Shown: positions 13,870-26,780 of the stretch, one piece after another
Layout: each line of letters starts with the position of its first letter
How positions within the stretch are numbered: the first letter of the stretch is position 1
NCBI GenBank assembly: GCA_020086605.1
Contig: JACBWW010000022.1
Coordinates: 6,797,243 to 6,861,242 of the forward strand
Reading direction: 5' to 3'
From: Lanius collurio
Taxonomy: Eukaryota; Chordata; Aves; Passeriformes; Laniidae
DNA: 64,000 bases
The notes under the pieces: model-generated
The model's database searches: none
Told to the model about the DNA's origin: nothing
What the model saw: the letters and a program-made list of their open reading frames with translations, nothing else
Made by a program: the position numbers and the translations under genes

Positions 13870-14055
13870 AATTTGGGTAGGAAAGGGTCTCAGGAGGTCT
13901 CTTGTCCAACATCCTGCTGAAAGCAGTCAGTTGTGGACTTTGAAGTAGTTATTCAGGGCTTTCTCTTGTTGAATCTTGAAAACCTTTAAGGTCAGAGACT
14001 GTATAACCTCCCTGGACAACCTGCATCCCTGCTTACTTCTCCTCATTTCCAGTCC
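13870..14055 (-). mobile_element. CR1 LINE, 3' UTR fragment (minus)
   Basis: Read on the plus strand this is the complement of a CR1 3' UTR. It has a 'gaaagggtctcaggaggtct' stretch, then 'gtccaacatcctgctgaaag', 'attcagggct', 'cttgaaaacctttaagg', and 'gagactgtataacctccctg', in the order of the CR1 consensus. The 3' terminus lies to the left. The terminal direct-repeat motif is not intact and the right boundary is blurred. The copy is diverged and 5'-truncated. Confidence 0.82.
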
Positions 14056-14149
14056 TTGTGTCACATCTTGCCTGCAGTGCCTCATTTTCCCTCTATATAC
14101 CACCGTGGCCTAGCTCAGGCTCCATCTCTTTGCTAACCCCATAGGTTCT

Positions 14150-14460
14150 GGGGGCTGCTGTCTCATCCCCCAAGGAGTTCTCTTCCTCAGGCCAGGTGAG
14201 TGCAGCTGCCCAAGCCAGCTCTTGCAGGGCAAGCATTCCATCCCCACTTGTCTGCTGGACCTCCCCTCCAGACTGCCAGAGCTTGGGCAGCCAATGGGGC
14301 AGGAGCAGAGCCCTGCTGTGCCTGCTGCTCTGGGGTGTGTCAAGCACCAAAAGCACCTGCTGAGCCCCCGCAGTGGCACAGCAGCACCTCTGCCACTGCT
14401 TGTTTGGCAGTGAGTTGGCTCCTCTAGCCCAGGGGATGGGTACAGGCTCCAGGGCAAAAT
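14150..14460. other. GC-rich, CpG-poor islet
   Basis: A GC-rich stretch built mostly from CTG/CAG-like words lies directly beyond the CR1 remnant. Several overlapping open frames on both strands (for example 14093-14488 minus and 14200-14427 plus) follow from stop-codon scarcity. CpG is scarce, so this is not a CpG-island promoter. It may be a patch of GC-biased gene conversion or an unrecognised old repeat. Confidence 0.5.
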
Positions 14461-15289
14461 CCAAAGCGATTAATTCTGAGTCCTTCACAGTGCTGAGTGT
14501 CTGATTCTGGTGCCACTCCTCCCTCAGATGGGTGCTAAACCCTCGGGAAGGGAGCCCTGGGACACAAGCTAGCTAGTGCTCACAGCACTGGTTTGGTAGC
14601 TGCACTGTATTCACACCAGCTTTTTTTTTTTCCCTGTGAGCAAACAGTGGCTCAGTCATAAAGGCTAATTTTCACAGTAATATTGATTGCCTGCAACACG
14701 CTCAATTCTAGTTTAGATTCCACAGGATAAAGACGCAGCAGCACTGATGTGTTTTTTCCCTCTGGAACTTGAAGGGTACTGGAAAAGACAAATACAAAAG
14801 AAATTGTGCACCAAGGTACAGACAAACCATATGTTAGCTGCAGCTCTCCCCAGGGCAAGGTGCTAAGTTTTGTTTACATTTTGCCAAGACAGCAATAAAA
14901 TTGTTTGTTTACAGATGACAGGGAGAAATGGAATGTCCTTAAAAACAAGCTATGCATGGGGATGCAAACAGCACACAGAGGCACAGCTTGGTGCAAAGTG
15001 CAATTAATGCTCCCTTCCTGAACAGCCCCCAGCTCACTCCATTTTGAGGGTTGGCCAGTCCTGTGGGTCATTATCCAGGATTATAAAAATATTAAGGCTG
15101 ATGAAAGTTTTCCTTCTCCAGTTTCCCAAGGAACGATGTATTGCGCTATTAGATCCCACTGACCAGGATGTGCCTCGCAGCTCTGTCTGTGTGCAGAGGA
15201 CAGAAAATATGAGAGGTGTGGAGAAGGACTCACTTTCATCAAAGTATCAGTTTCCAGGATAGTTTGGAAGCCCACAGCATTATTGTATT
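14461..15289. other. Non-genic DNA, nothing recognised
   Basis: A T-run at about 14,621-14,632 is the only simple-sequence feature. Short frames here have no recognisable content. Confidence 0.55.
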
Positions 15290-18200
15290 ACACATTGCAC
15301 AGAAGCGTGCCTTGTTCAATTTTTTTAGTGTTTTAGAAATAAAAGACTTTTCTTCTAAATTGCGCTGGGAGGCAAATTCTTCAACAGTGTAATAGAAAAT
15401 GTTAGACAATATTCCTTACTGGAGCTATTGACATTTTTGGTAGTCGTGACACTTTGATTTTTCTCAAAACATATGGATCAAGCCCGAGTGCCTTATTGGA
15501 CAGGAAGACCTGATGAAAGGCCTTCCTTTATCTTTCTCTGTATTTTTTTCCCCCTCTGTTTGTTCATGGCTTTCTCTCTGAATATAATAGCGGTTTTCTT
15601 ATGCTGCCCAGGGAGTCGTTATTGCCTTACTAAATATTTTATAGTGCACAGTGCACCATACCTGCCAACTGGTTATTATTTGTTATATGAAAAAAACAGC
15701 GGTAGCATCTGAAAAGGAGTGTGTGGTAAAATTTCAAAACTACACACAGAATAATTTTAAACCCTTAAATTGGATGACAGGCTGGGTTCAGGTTTGGTTC
15801 GGATATTTTTTGTTTGCTTGAAAAAAGATCTGTATAGTTTTTGGGGAGGTTCCCTTCTTTTGGCAAGTGTGCCTCTCTGATTGCAAGCACTTGCTTCCTC
15901 ACAGTTTCACTTCCTATTTGTTCAAAAGGGAAAAGTTCAAAGCCACTCTGGCAGCTGAGGGAAAAGCTTGCTGAATGCTAACCCTCCAGTGTCTGTCTTG
16001 TCCTGACCTTGAGAAAGTAGCAGTAAACTGTTCTATTGCAAACACCACATGTGTGTTTTGTTAGACCAGGTTAGGAGGGGTCAGAGCTCACCTGAGGCTT
16101 GGACTGCAGATTTAGACTACTTTTCAGCAGCATAATGTATTTTTAAAAAGGGACATTCTCGCCTTTGTATGGGCCTAATATAGGCTCTGTTTAAAAACCT
16201 GTCAAAATCCCAAACACACACTCCATAAAATACAAATAAGTACTTACTGTTTGCAGATGTTGCTTGTTTTTCATAATGTTTGCATTTGAAGTCCTGAATC
16301 CCCGCTTCCTGTGAGAGCCAGCCCTGTTGCTTTAGTCCATTTATTTCTGAAGGAAAGAGAAGAACTTCAAAATGCAATTTCTCAATGAAGACACTTTCTG
16401 TCAGACCTGTCAGCATTCGCAGCACAATTACCTTTTTTCAGACCAAGGCTGGCGTTTATGGCTTTGACTGCATGCACAACCTCTCTTCCCCCCAGCTCAG
16501 CTAAAGCAGTTGCTGTTTTTTAGACTCCCACTTGCCATAAATTGTGCCTTTAGGTTCTTTCAAAGCAACAGGATAACTTAGCAGACCTTTCTCCTATTTG
16601 CATGTTTTAATTCCTTTGATAATGGATATGAAGTATATCGTGGGGAACAATTCTGTCCTGGGAAAAGGGATAGATCAGATTTTTTTTATGTGCAATCTAT
16701 CAAGCATCTCCCTCGGTAAGGTGAGCTCTCTCGAGCCATTTCTCAAAAGAGGAGAAAAAAGACGGGAAAAAGAATTGTTTCAGAAACAGGGTGACCAGCT
16801 TGTCTCAAAAGAAAAACAGCATTTCCTGACCTACTATCTTTCTGAAGGGTAGGTATAGATCAATTTTAGGGGACCATCAAAATTGCACTTAGTCCCAAGA
16901 GAATTTTCTCAGATTTGGATTGAGATTCTGTTCCACTCACAAGATAAGAAGTAGTTCTTTAGATGGTTAGTTTATCTGGGATTATTTGAGATATTATTTG
17001 TGTTATTTCTCATACCAAAAATTCAAATCATCTGGCTAGAGGACTTCAGAAGTATTATGCTCAAACCTTTTTGTGTAAGGGGATGTTTTCCACATGTGAT
17101 GGGCATGTATGGGCTGATATGAACAGCCTGACAGGTAATTCCTGGGCATCCCACTGCTCAGCCCCCCTCCAGAACCCCACAGCACGAGGACTGTGTCTTA
17201 TTTGCAATGTGTATTTCCCCAGTCAGTGAGGAAACCTTACCTTCATGTGCCTGCTTTAGCCACCATTTTTTTCCTCTTAAGTTCCTTTCTCTAAGTGCCT
17301 CCTCTCTCGGGTTAACCTCTCCTCCAGCAGCAGGCTCTTTAGTGTGCAATGCCACCACACTGCTGGCAAGGAGAGGGGGAAAAGAAAAGCCTCTCCTTTG
17401 TATTACAAATTCAAAGGGTCATTATTCCATCGTTCCCTATGGACGAATGTGTGAAGATTATTGTGGGAAGTTAGTATTTATTCTGAAGCCCTAATATGAT
17501 CCTCTTGAACATTTTAATAATGCATTCTCTGGGGTCCGTGCTGCAAGTGTTTAAAAGGAAGCAATATGCGTTAGCACTGGATGGCTGCTGCTTTGCTGGA
17601 ATAGTCTGAGTTGTGGGGTTGCTTTTGATCAGTCCCTGCTTTAAAAAAAAAAAAAAAGCAGAAGTCTCTTTGCCCCCTTCCTCACCAGCCTAGAGTTCTT
17701 TTATCAGTTACATTGATCTAGAAGCAAGAACAAGGCCACGGTATTATATGTCCACATTTGTTACGCTGATTTACGAGTTTCTTAATTCTAAGACCCTTAC
17801 CTTATCAATGGCCTCAGGAAGTGCTAAATCCCAGATATTAAGCAGAGAAAGAAAACATTTAAAATCAGAATAGGTGGGATTTTTTTTTTTCTTGGAGACA
17901 AATACAGGATAAACAGTGTTCACTTGCAATTTGCTGCTTTCCCTGTAATTTTAAAGCTTCCCTAATGTGCGTTGTTTCTGTAGGGTCTGATTATAAACAT
18001 ATGCGTGGGACAATGCACATGCACACTCAGATCAGGTCAGTGGAGTTTTCTTCATCTTTAAAGCTCAAAAACCATAAATCAAGATGAAAATACTCCAGCC
18101 AGGAGCTTTACCAATTGATACAATTTTAAAATAGGCCGCTGCTAAGGCTTGGGGGAAAGCTGACATGATGACTTTTATAATAGCAGAACGTTTAAGGTTA

Positions 18201-18590
18201 TAGAAATAAAAGGAAGAGGATGAAATCAGTCGCGTTGATCTTAGCCTGCAGGCTCTCTCAGCTAACTCGAAGCTCCAGCAATTATTTCTGCTCTGGCTTT
18301 TCCCCCTTTTTTTCAGCAGTCTGTTTGAAATGAAGCAGAACCAGGCATGGCAAGCTTATCAGTGTCGTTAGCTGACAGGGAGCACATCACACCTGCTTTT
18401 ACTTGCTAGTTTTTCAGGCACTTTATGCCACAGAAGAATGTTGATTTTGTTCTTATAATGTGTAAAGATTCATTTATTTCACCTTTTGAACTTGGCAGAG
18501 CCACTCAGTTTTGTTTTCAACCTGGCGTTTGGAAAACCCTGGCAATTACTGGCCTGTGGCCCAAGGCTACCTTGATAAAATAAAGAGATG
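15290..18590. promoter_or_regulatory. Candidate cluster of conserved non-coding elements
   Basis: I have no alignment, so this is inference from texture. Several 150-400 bp blocks (about 15290-15720, 17400-17600, 17940-18590) have balanced complexity, retain CpGs in AT-rich DNA, lack repeat signatures and carry clustered factor-like words. In 15290-15720, GTGCAC occurs twice a base apart at about 15646-15658. In 18300-18590 there are TGGCA/TGGCC words of the NFI half-site kind near 18,520-18,570. No open frame explains them. If conserved, they would be distal enhancers of an unseen developmental gene. Confidence 0.25.
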
Positions 18591-21059
18591 ATCAAACCCA
18601 ACAGACTATGGCTCTGGCCCAGCTGAAGTACCCAGCCCACTGAGAGCCCGTGGGACTAAGGCTGAGGCTCAGATGTGCCAGTGTCACCTTGGTCATGGTA
18701 CAGCTGTTCCCACGGGCACTCACCAGAGCATCAGGACGTGGTCAGGGCTCAGAGCCCTGCAGGACCAGTGGAAGAGTCCTGGGTAGAAATGACAGCAAAG
18801 ATAGGGCCAGGAAGTTTCTCTTCATCCTTGTCACCTTTGGGAGATTTAGTCTTACCTGAGTTTTCTAATTTCTCCTTAGAGAAAACCTTGAATGGTACAG
18901 CTGTTGCCTGATGTTCAGTTATTTTAGCAGCTTCTGCTCAGTTTGTTATGGAATAGTGTAAGATTAGGAGGATCATAATCCATGATAAGAGGTCTAAGTC
19001 ATCTTTTCCAAAAACCTGTTCTCATTTGTGGTACAGATAGGTTGTTCTTTCTGTGCTTTGCAGTCAGGTCCATCTAATCACACTGCTCAAGGAGCAAAGG
19101 AATTTATTCACCCAAAGGGTCCCATTACAAGATACTCTGTCATCTCCATTTTAAACCTGTGAAAGCCTTATTTTGAGTGTCACTGCCAAATGTGATAACA
19201 GGAGTCTTGCACTGCTGAAGAGAGCTCAAGTATCTGGGATCAGTGCTATGTAATTGTTCTTACACAGACCTACTTTCAGTTGCACAATGATGCTCACAGG
19301 ATTTGAGCTTGTAGCATTGAAAGCAGTAGGATCCTCTCTGTTGACTTTTAATGAGAACAGCTCAGACCTTCACTAAAGCTGGCACTTGGGAAAAGATTTC
19401 AAATGTTTCTTGCAGCTATTATTTTCTAGCCAAACAACCTACTAGTGACAATTTTGGAACTATCAAATACTTGCAGATAACAGGCTAATAGACAGACAGG
19501 CCATGTCTAAATTCCAGGTGTTCTTTCAAAGCTGGTACCGTGTCAGAGCCCTCCTTTCCAGATGCAGGCAGCCAGGTTCTGAGCATATTCTTACTGGCGT
19601 GATCCCTTTACATTTGGTCTTTGGGAGCGAATCTCCCTGAAGAAATTCAGAATAAATCTGGACCATGAGACTATAATGTGAACATACCCAGTCACATTCT
19701 CTACATGGTGAGAAAAAAAAGCCAGGGCAAGTGCCAGATGTAGAAGCATTTCTGGTGATTGTTTGCTTAGAGAACAGCTGAATATTCATATACATATGAA
19801 ATAATTAGGTGTGCCTGAGATGGAACCCTTGGCACAATATAATCTATTTTAATAAATTCGTGCAGTCAAATCTAAATTACAAAACAAAGTGCTCAGGTTG
19901 TTTATAGCAGTGAGTGGAACTGATCAAGGGCTGAGATGTGCCGTGACCTGGCAGCTCTGTGTTGCCTGGGGTGCAGACAGGGGGGAGCCTGGCTCCCTAA
20001 ATCATCTTTTCCTTCCTCCAGCCCTCTGTGATAGACCCTGTCTGAAGGTATATTCTTCATAGCCCTTGTGGGCTATAGAGGAAAGAGGGAGAAGCCTGAA
20101 GCTGTAGGAACCCTTACACTCTCTCCAGCTTTACTACATGGGACATAATGCCTGTCCTCCCAGGCAAGGATGGAGAGAAAAGGAAGGGCTGAAACTTTTA
20201 TTTTGAGCTACGTTTGTGGAACCCAAGAAAATATTGCTGAGAATGACCTCAGGGAGGTGTCTGTTGAAAAACCTGGGCTTTGGGAAGGGCTGTGGTCTGT
20301 GTGGGCAGGATTTCACTCTTTGTCTTAATTTGAGGAGTGTCTGTGACTCCACTTAATGCTTATTTTCCTGAGTGCAGTGATAAATACCTCAAAGGACTCT
20401 ATGATAGGCACGCAGCAGAAACAATTTAAGTGTTGCTTATAGTGTCATGAAACAAAACCAGATTCTCTGCCAGCTGCTTCCTTTATCAGCTGTTCTGGCA
20501 AGATTTTCCTGTGTTTTGAAATAGATGGCTGTTTCTTAAAGTGCCAAGTAAGGGTTTTTAATGGACCTGGATAAATTACTGGGTTTTTGGTTAATTGTCA
20601 TGATCAAAATTATATTTAAAAACCCTCAAACCCAAAAATACTTATTTTAGCAGGTGATAATTCAGCAGTATTACTTAATACATTATTTTTCTGTTTGTAA
20701 GGTATTTTAAATCTGAAATAGTCAATCTGTGAATGTCTGAAATTGCACCATTAAAGACATTATTATGGATGAAATGAAGTTTGTAAACGGGAATTCCAAG
20801 GTCGATTATTTTCTGGACCTTTTCTCATCCTCCTTAAAGAATGCCTTGTGAAAAGGACTGGGCTGAAAATGCACAATATTTACTCCTTCCTTTCCCCACC
20901 ATTTACAAGTGTTCAGGTTTTCTGTACTGTGTATAAGGGATAAAGAGACTGTAAATATGCCAGGAAGCTTTATAAGTGCTACCATTCCACGATCAGCTGT
21001 AACTGTCCAGCATAATACGTTACACAGAGGCATAAAACACACTCCTCTGTGCCTTTATA
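18591..21059. other. Non-genic DNA, nothing recognised
   Basis: A mildly GC-rich patch lies at about 18,600-18,790 and the rest is ordinary AT-rich sequence. Frames at 19526-19795 and 20134-20352 have no recognisable product. Confidence 0.55.
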
Positions 21060-21386
21060 GACTGTCTTGATGAATATTTATTATATCTCATTATTGCAAA
21101 ATGTTCCTGTGAAAGCATCTGATTGACAATTAGTTTATTGCTTTTTAGTATCATTCTTGCTTCGGCAGAGTCTTAAAAACTGACAAGCATTTTATTATCT
21201 ATATTTGGCTTTGGAAAGATTCTGAAAATTGGTTGAAAATGTATACATTTTTTAAAAAAAAATTACCCAGAGCTAAGTAATCTTTGCTTGACCCTAGGTT
21301 ATGTTTTGTGGTATCCTAATACCACCTCCATTATTCTCTTTAGTTTAAACTAATGGGCTGATATTATGCTGGGCAACTTTAATTAG

Positions 21387-21410
21387 GGTGCCTATTGCTT
21401 AGTAGGCACC
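21387..21410. repeat. 8-bp perfect hairpin
   Basis: ggtgccta at 21387-21394 pairs with taggcacc at 21403-21410 around an 8-nt loop. The stem is GC-containing and would be stable in DNA or RNA. No T-run follows that would suggest a terminator, and this is eukaryotic sequence anyway. Confidence 0.85.
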
Positions 21411-21453
21411 ATTTTTGCTTTCAGGCAAATATGACATTTTGTACAGTAGAGAC

Positions 21454-21475
21454 TTAATTCCTGTTTAGGAATTAA
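21454..21475. repeat. 9-bp perfect hairpin with homeodomain-like arms
   Basis: ttaattcct at 21454-21462 pairs with aggaattaa at 21467-21475 around a 4-nt loop. The arms contain TTAATT, so the site could also be a palindromic dimer site for a homeodomain protein. Binding is inferred. Confidence 0.85.
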
Positions 21476-21540
21476 CCATAATATATCTCAGTTGCCAAAT
21501 GCATTGTAAGCAACCACTCTTAGGGAAAAAAAAAAATTGA

Positions 21541-24500
21541 AAAAGGTATTCTCTCCTAGATACAAAACACCCATAATCCCATTAATGTAAATGAGTGATT
21601 ACACATGTGCATATCACTGGGAGGATACATTGTCAGGAGATAGCAGAATTTTAGATGAGATAGAAATAGCACATGGTATATCATTTAATGAAGAACCCAA
21701 ATATTCCCAAGAAGAAAGTTCTGTGTTACTATCAAGGCTGAATCTCTGGATTTTTATTTTTATTGTCTCATTAGAATTATAAGAGAAATAATCTCTAAGG
21801 CTCTACTTCTATATTAATATTTTTTTATCTTCAGCTTCCCTTTCATAGCTTTTTAGATTTGCCTTGCAAATGCACACTCACATTTACCAGAGATGACTTT
21901 AATGAAAGGTGAGTTTGTTAGATGACATTGTGGGTGCACATATAATTCTGGAGATATTTTGTTGAAATGTTACAGTCCCTAGGACACATCATACAATTCA
22001 ATATCAGTGTTACTGACATATCTGTGAAAACAATCACAAAGATAAAGAAGGTGCTCCATCATGTGTTCATTTCCATCAAATTAATAATACATGAAGTTCA
22101 CATAGTACAAAATGTCAATTATTTATTTTTTTGTATATGCAAAAACCAAAAAGAACTGTGCAGGAAGAAATTTTGTTGTCAGAAAAAGAATATGAATTTA
22201 AAAGATCAATGGTAATTGTTCCATTTTAAAGTAAAAATTGTTATTTTTGAAATACACTAAGATGCTATAAAAATGTTTATGCTATATTCTGTTGGACATT
22301 CTGTGAAAGCAGACAGAGATTTATACTTCAGTCCTTTCAGAATATGTGCTATAAAAAAATTAAGGTATACATTGCTATATTTCTAACCTTTTATATGAAA
22401 GGAATAAGGATGGAATATTTCAGTAAAAATAGTCAGTGATTTTTAAGTTATAGTAAGACATTAAGACTGGGAAAACTCAGGTGAAAAGAAAAACATCGTA
22501 AACATAATGAAGTTATTGATTTTAATTTTCTGCCTTTCCCATTGAAGAATGAAGCATCTGTGTAGGATAGCTGATAGAGAAAAGTGAAGGAATTGGAAAT
22601 CTAGAGCAGATCTAGTGGGGGGGCTTCAATAGCTTTAAGATAAATAAATTTCATTTTTTCCATATGCTTGACTAGTAACAAAAAAACACTGAACAGTAGC
22701 ATTAACTTAGTTGTGTCTCCACAAGTATACATGTTTGGACATATCTCTCATTGGTATTCAAGCACATCTATGTCAGTCAGTTTAGACCATTTACCAATAA
22801 AATGTTATTCTGAAAATACAGACTCATTTCCCTGTTCACAAATGAAAACGACCACGAAAAAAGCTCAGTCCTACAGAAGGGTGGGGGTTTAGTGTGAATT
22901 CAGTGACCATGCCCTAGATTCCTATCTGATCCTAATCTCACAAGTTATTTAGTACCTTTATGCCAGTAAAATAACAAATAATTTCTTGCCTATGAATAGA
23001 CTTGTTGTAGAGTTGGTTTTACTGAAGAAGTCATTATTTCTTACAAAGAAGTCATCAGCAAAATCACATTTTGCTTTGGTAGCTGTGTTGCCAAAATTGT
23101 TATATGGAAAATGCTGACCAAAATGGTTTCTTTTGGATTGTAATATGATTTTCTGTGGAAGTTTAGCATTCTGTGCAGTTGGAAATAAACAGTTTTTTAT
23201 AATATTGAAAAGTTTCAGTACTGATACCTTAAAAATCTATAAAGAAATTTAAACCAGAATTCATAGCAAAAAATCCTGAGCTGCAATGAAGACATTTGAG
23301 CATCAAGGAACTGGAAATTCTGGGATGTTTTTTTCCATTTTTCATTTTGACCTAAATAGTGATTTTCTCTATCTCTCTGCTTTTGTCTTCTATCTCTGCA
23401 ACAGTGCTGTGAAGATTAATCCATTAGTGATTGTAAAGGGCTCGTATTAGTAGTGGTGGTGTAGTCGTGATAGCCTTAGAATAAAAGTGAGGCAAGATAT
23501 TTAGGGAAGATTCAATATCTCTTACTAGTTATAAGCATCATAGACATTAGAGTTATATTAGACATACTTTTGGAGAAACAGATAAAAAATTGGCATGCAA
23601 GCCCACTTTTCAGGTCTGAAATACAAGCAGCAACCTTGATACATTCAGATGATATGTTCTGGAACTCACGGAGCTCTCCCCTGCCCAGTCAGCCCCCAGC
23701 TCCCCTGTCAGCCTTGAAGGGCCAGGTGTGCTGAGGAAAGCTGTGGGAATGCACAGCTTTGCTGCTACCAGAACCTTCAGAGCATTGGTGTAATAGTCCT
23801 GCTTGCTGACAAGCCAGAAAAAGGTCGTGGGCAGCATGTTAGGGGTCTTGTGTTACAGATTCCTGTTGGAGTGAGAAGTTAGAGACCCACCTGCTAAGGA
23901 CAGTCAGTGGAAAGCATGCAGGAGGTACTGCTGCCTGTGCTGACAGGTATTTAAAACCATTAATTTCCAGCAAAAAAGGGATGACTACATGAAGTGTGTG
24001 TACACTCGCATTTGTAGGGGAATCCACTGTCAAACTTTTTTGAGAAAAATACCAAATCTGGATGCTCATAAGTAAGACAATGTCCTCAAATGAAGATCAC
24101 TTTCTTCTGTTAAAATGAAGGAATGATATTTAGTGACCCTTTGACAAAAGGAGTAGAGAGGCCATCATGTTTTATTTACATAATTCTGGTGCTGAGGAGC
24201 TGTAGTTACAGACTCAAGGGTTTCCCTGGGTTCAAGTACATTGTTGTGCTCGGTGCTGTACAAGCACAGCTCAGGTCAGTCCTGTGAGCCAGGAATCCAG
24301 AAATACACAAACACTGAGGGTCAGAGTGACAAGAAGAAGTTTTTGCACAGATAAGCTACTCGGTTGTGACACTCTGTATAGGTGCAACAGCGAAGGAGTT
24401 TGATAGACACCTCCCATATCTTTTTCTTCTGAGGGTCATTTGTGTTGTGGCTGAGGCATTTTTGGGAAGTGCTTAGTGCTGCATGGTTGATGAGGTGCAT

Positions 24501-26439
24501 TTGGGGCGGGGGTTTACACACAAGGGTCTGGTGACAAAGGCACAGCATCTGCAGGGACAGGAAAGGGGGGACAAACTGCAGGACAGCTGGCAAACATAGG
24601 GCAGGAAGAATGCCACTTAGAGCCCCCACCCCAGCTTTTCTGCCAAGGTCAGTTTGGGTTCTGGTGGATAAAGGAGCTGATTATATAGGGAAGTGATGGC
24701 TCTTTAGGTACCACAAGAACTAAGATAACTCATGGTAATTTAAGTACAGTCAGAGGCTTCAATCCTGCAATCCTTCCTGACACAGCTAATCAGGGCTCTG
24801 TCCAGGGGGTTGCAGCTGTGTGCAGGGCCACAGTCTGGCTGGTCACTAGCTGGTTGAGCATTTAGTGTTTTTCATCTGTTTTTTGTGTGAAGCCACATGG
24901 CACAATAACTCTGGGGATATATATAATGCAGAGACAGGGTCACTGGGTCTGCTCAGCTTCTTTGAGGTTAGACATCTTGGGAAGCTGTGAAGCACCCTGA
25001 AAATAGGATTCATAAAGTCATGATGGCATTTGAAATGGCCAAAGAGATTTCTGTTGCTGTTCTTGTGTAGAGACTCCAAGCACAATATATCAGTGATGTG
25101 GAGCCCTTGTTAGGATGCAGCAGTGCAGCTTCATGGTAGGCACTGCATGGGGCAGAGCTGCTGGGTGAGGCAGAGCCCTCCTGCAGCATCAGCACTGTCT
25201 GTCATCAATGAAACAGGATTTCAGTGAGATGTGCAGCATCCCCAGAGACCTCTTTTTCATTATGTAGTGACTCTCATTTCCCTTCTTAAGTACCTTAACT
25301 TGGCTGGAGCTCTATGACTGCACTGTGGTTAAGGGAAGAAGACCAGATTTAATTCCTTACTCCACTTGTGATGGATTTTCTATCTACTCATTCCATTCTT
25401 ATGCTCATGTGTTGCCACCGATTTCAGTGAGTTTCTTCTGAATTGTACTATTGGAAAAAGAGAAACAAATCTATAAGCTGATACATCTGGAAGAGTTTTA
25501 AAGGAACACCTATGAAGCTTATCTGTATAAATTCTGAAAATCTGTGTTCCTAGATTCTCAGATTAATTTAAATTAATTTATGAAAAATTTCTAGACTTCT
25601 AGTTACTTCACTTAAAAAAATCCAACTCTTCTCACAAACATTGTTATTAAGGACAAAACTGAAAATATAGTTGTTATCTTCGACAAAATTTTGCATGAAA
25701 CTACAGGACTGAGAAAACTACCATTACTTTCCCCCGTCTCCCCTTTCTCTTTCCTTGATCCTTGATACAAATTATGAGGGTCCATGATCTCTCAGAATGC
25801 TGTTTTGATCCAAAGCAGCCCCATCTGAAGAACTGTAGTAGGCTGGCACAGAGGCAACTCAGCAACCAGCTGGAATGGACCCTCCAGGCTTCCAGGAGTG
25901 GACCTCAGGCACTCACTGTGACAAACATCTCAGCACAAGCACTTGTGATGATTTCCCAGTGCCTCCATCTAGGAAAAGGTTTTGTGCATCACTTATTATT
26001 AACACTTCAGAGACACCACTCTGTCTCAAAAAAAAGTATAATTTTTAAATCAAACTTTCATCTATACAAAATTGCCATTTTTCAGCAGGATATGGACCTG
26101 CAAAGTTATTGATGGTTTTATGAGGGGCATAAAAATTATTGACAAGGAACAAAATATAAATTTTTTTATATACCTTTGCTTTTCAAGTCTCTAAGGTCAC
26201 ATTTGCAAGCTCTTTTATTTTATGTGTTTGGACAAGCAATAGTCCAGTCAGATCATCAGATAATTTACTCTTTTTCAGCTGCAGAGTTCAAATCTGGAAA
26301 TATTTTTTCTTAAATGAAAAGTTAAAATTCTCACACAATTCTCTGGCTCCAGAAGTTCAAGTACAAGAACAACAAACATTGTAAGACCCTTGATAAAATG
26401 TTAACATTTGCATTATCAGCTTAATTTCCTTGTTTGCAG
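21541..26439. other. Non-genic DNA, nothing recognised
   Basis: AT-rich sequence dominates to about 23,600, with somewhat more GC at 23,640-25,200. No CR1, SINE or gene is recognisable. The 116-codon frame at 25762-26112 shows no domain. A G-run occurs near 22,617-22,623. Confidence 0.5.
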
Positions 26440-26780
26440 ATGTAGCCTGGCGTGGCTGTTCAGGGCAGGCGCCTGCTCTGGACGCAGAGCTGTGGTGAAG
26501 GTGATGGCAGAGCAGCCCAGCCCTCCAGGCTCAGCAAGGACTGATGCAGCCAGGGTAGGGATGGGCAGCTGTAACCTGGAGCAGGCCTGCTGATGGAGGG
26601 GGAGGGCAGCAGCAAGCTCAGGGGCTCCTGTTTCTGTCCCGGCTTCCCTGGAGTGAGATGTGTGCTCTGTGCAGCACCGACGGTCTGGGCATTGGCACGA
26701 GACCTCCGCACGCTCCCTGCGCACCCAGTGCTGGACACTTGTGCTGGACACTTGAGCCATTCTTGCTCAGGAGCCATTGG
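26440..26780. other. GC-rich islet with a small CpG cluster
   Basis: This is one of the most GC-rich stretches of the window. Within it, about 26,678-26,722 holds six CpGs in roughly 45 bp, unusual for the CpG-depleted surroundings. Open frames on both strands (26416-26760, 26460-26777, 26593-26820) overlap and look like composition effects. A perfect 13-bp tandem duplication lies at its right edge. Confidence 0.55.
26728..26753. repeat. 13-bp perfect tandem duplication
   Basis: The unit gtgctggacactt occurs at 26728-26740 and again at 26741-26753 with no difference, which indicates a recent slippage event. Confidence 0.93.

Larger units (their letters stand above)
21060..21540. promoter_or_regulatory. 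Candidate conserved non-coding block with two hairpins
   Basis: This AT-rich block lacks repeat signatures and carries homeodomain-like TAATTA/TTAATT words. It holds two perfect short inverted repeats only 43 bp apart (21387-21410 and 21454-21475). Two such hairpins this close are uncommon elsewhere in the window. A regulatory role is inferred only. Confidence 0.22.

Noticed and set aside
14093..14488. 131-codon minus frame and nested plus frames
   Set aside because: All lie in a GC-rich islet where stop codons are rare, and none shows a recognisable family.
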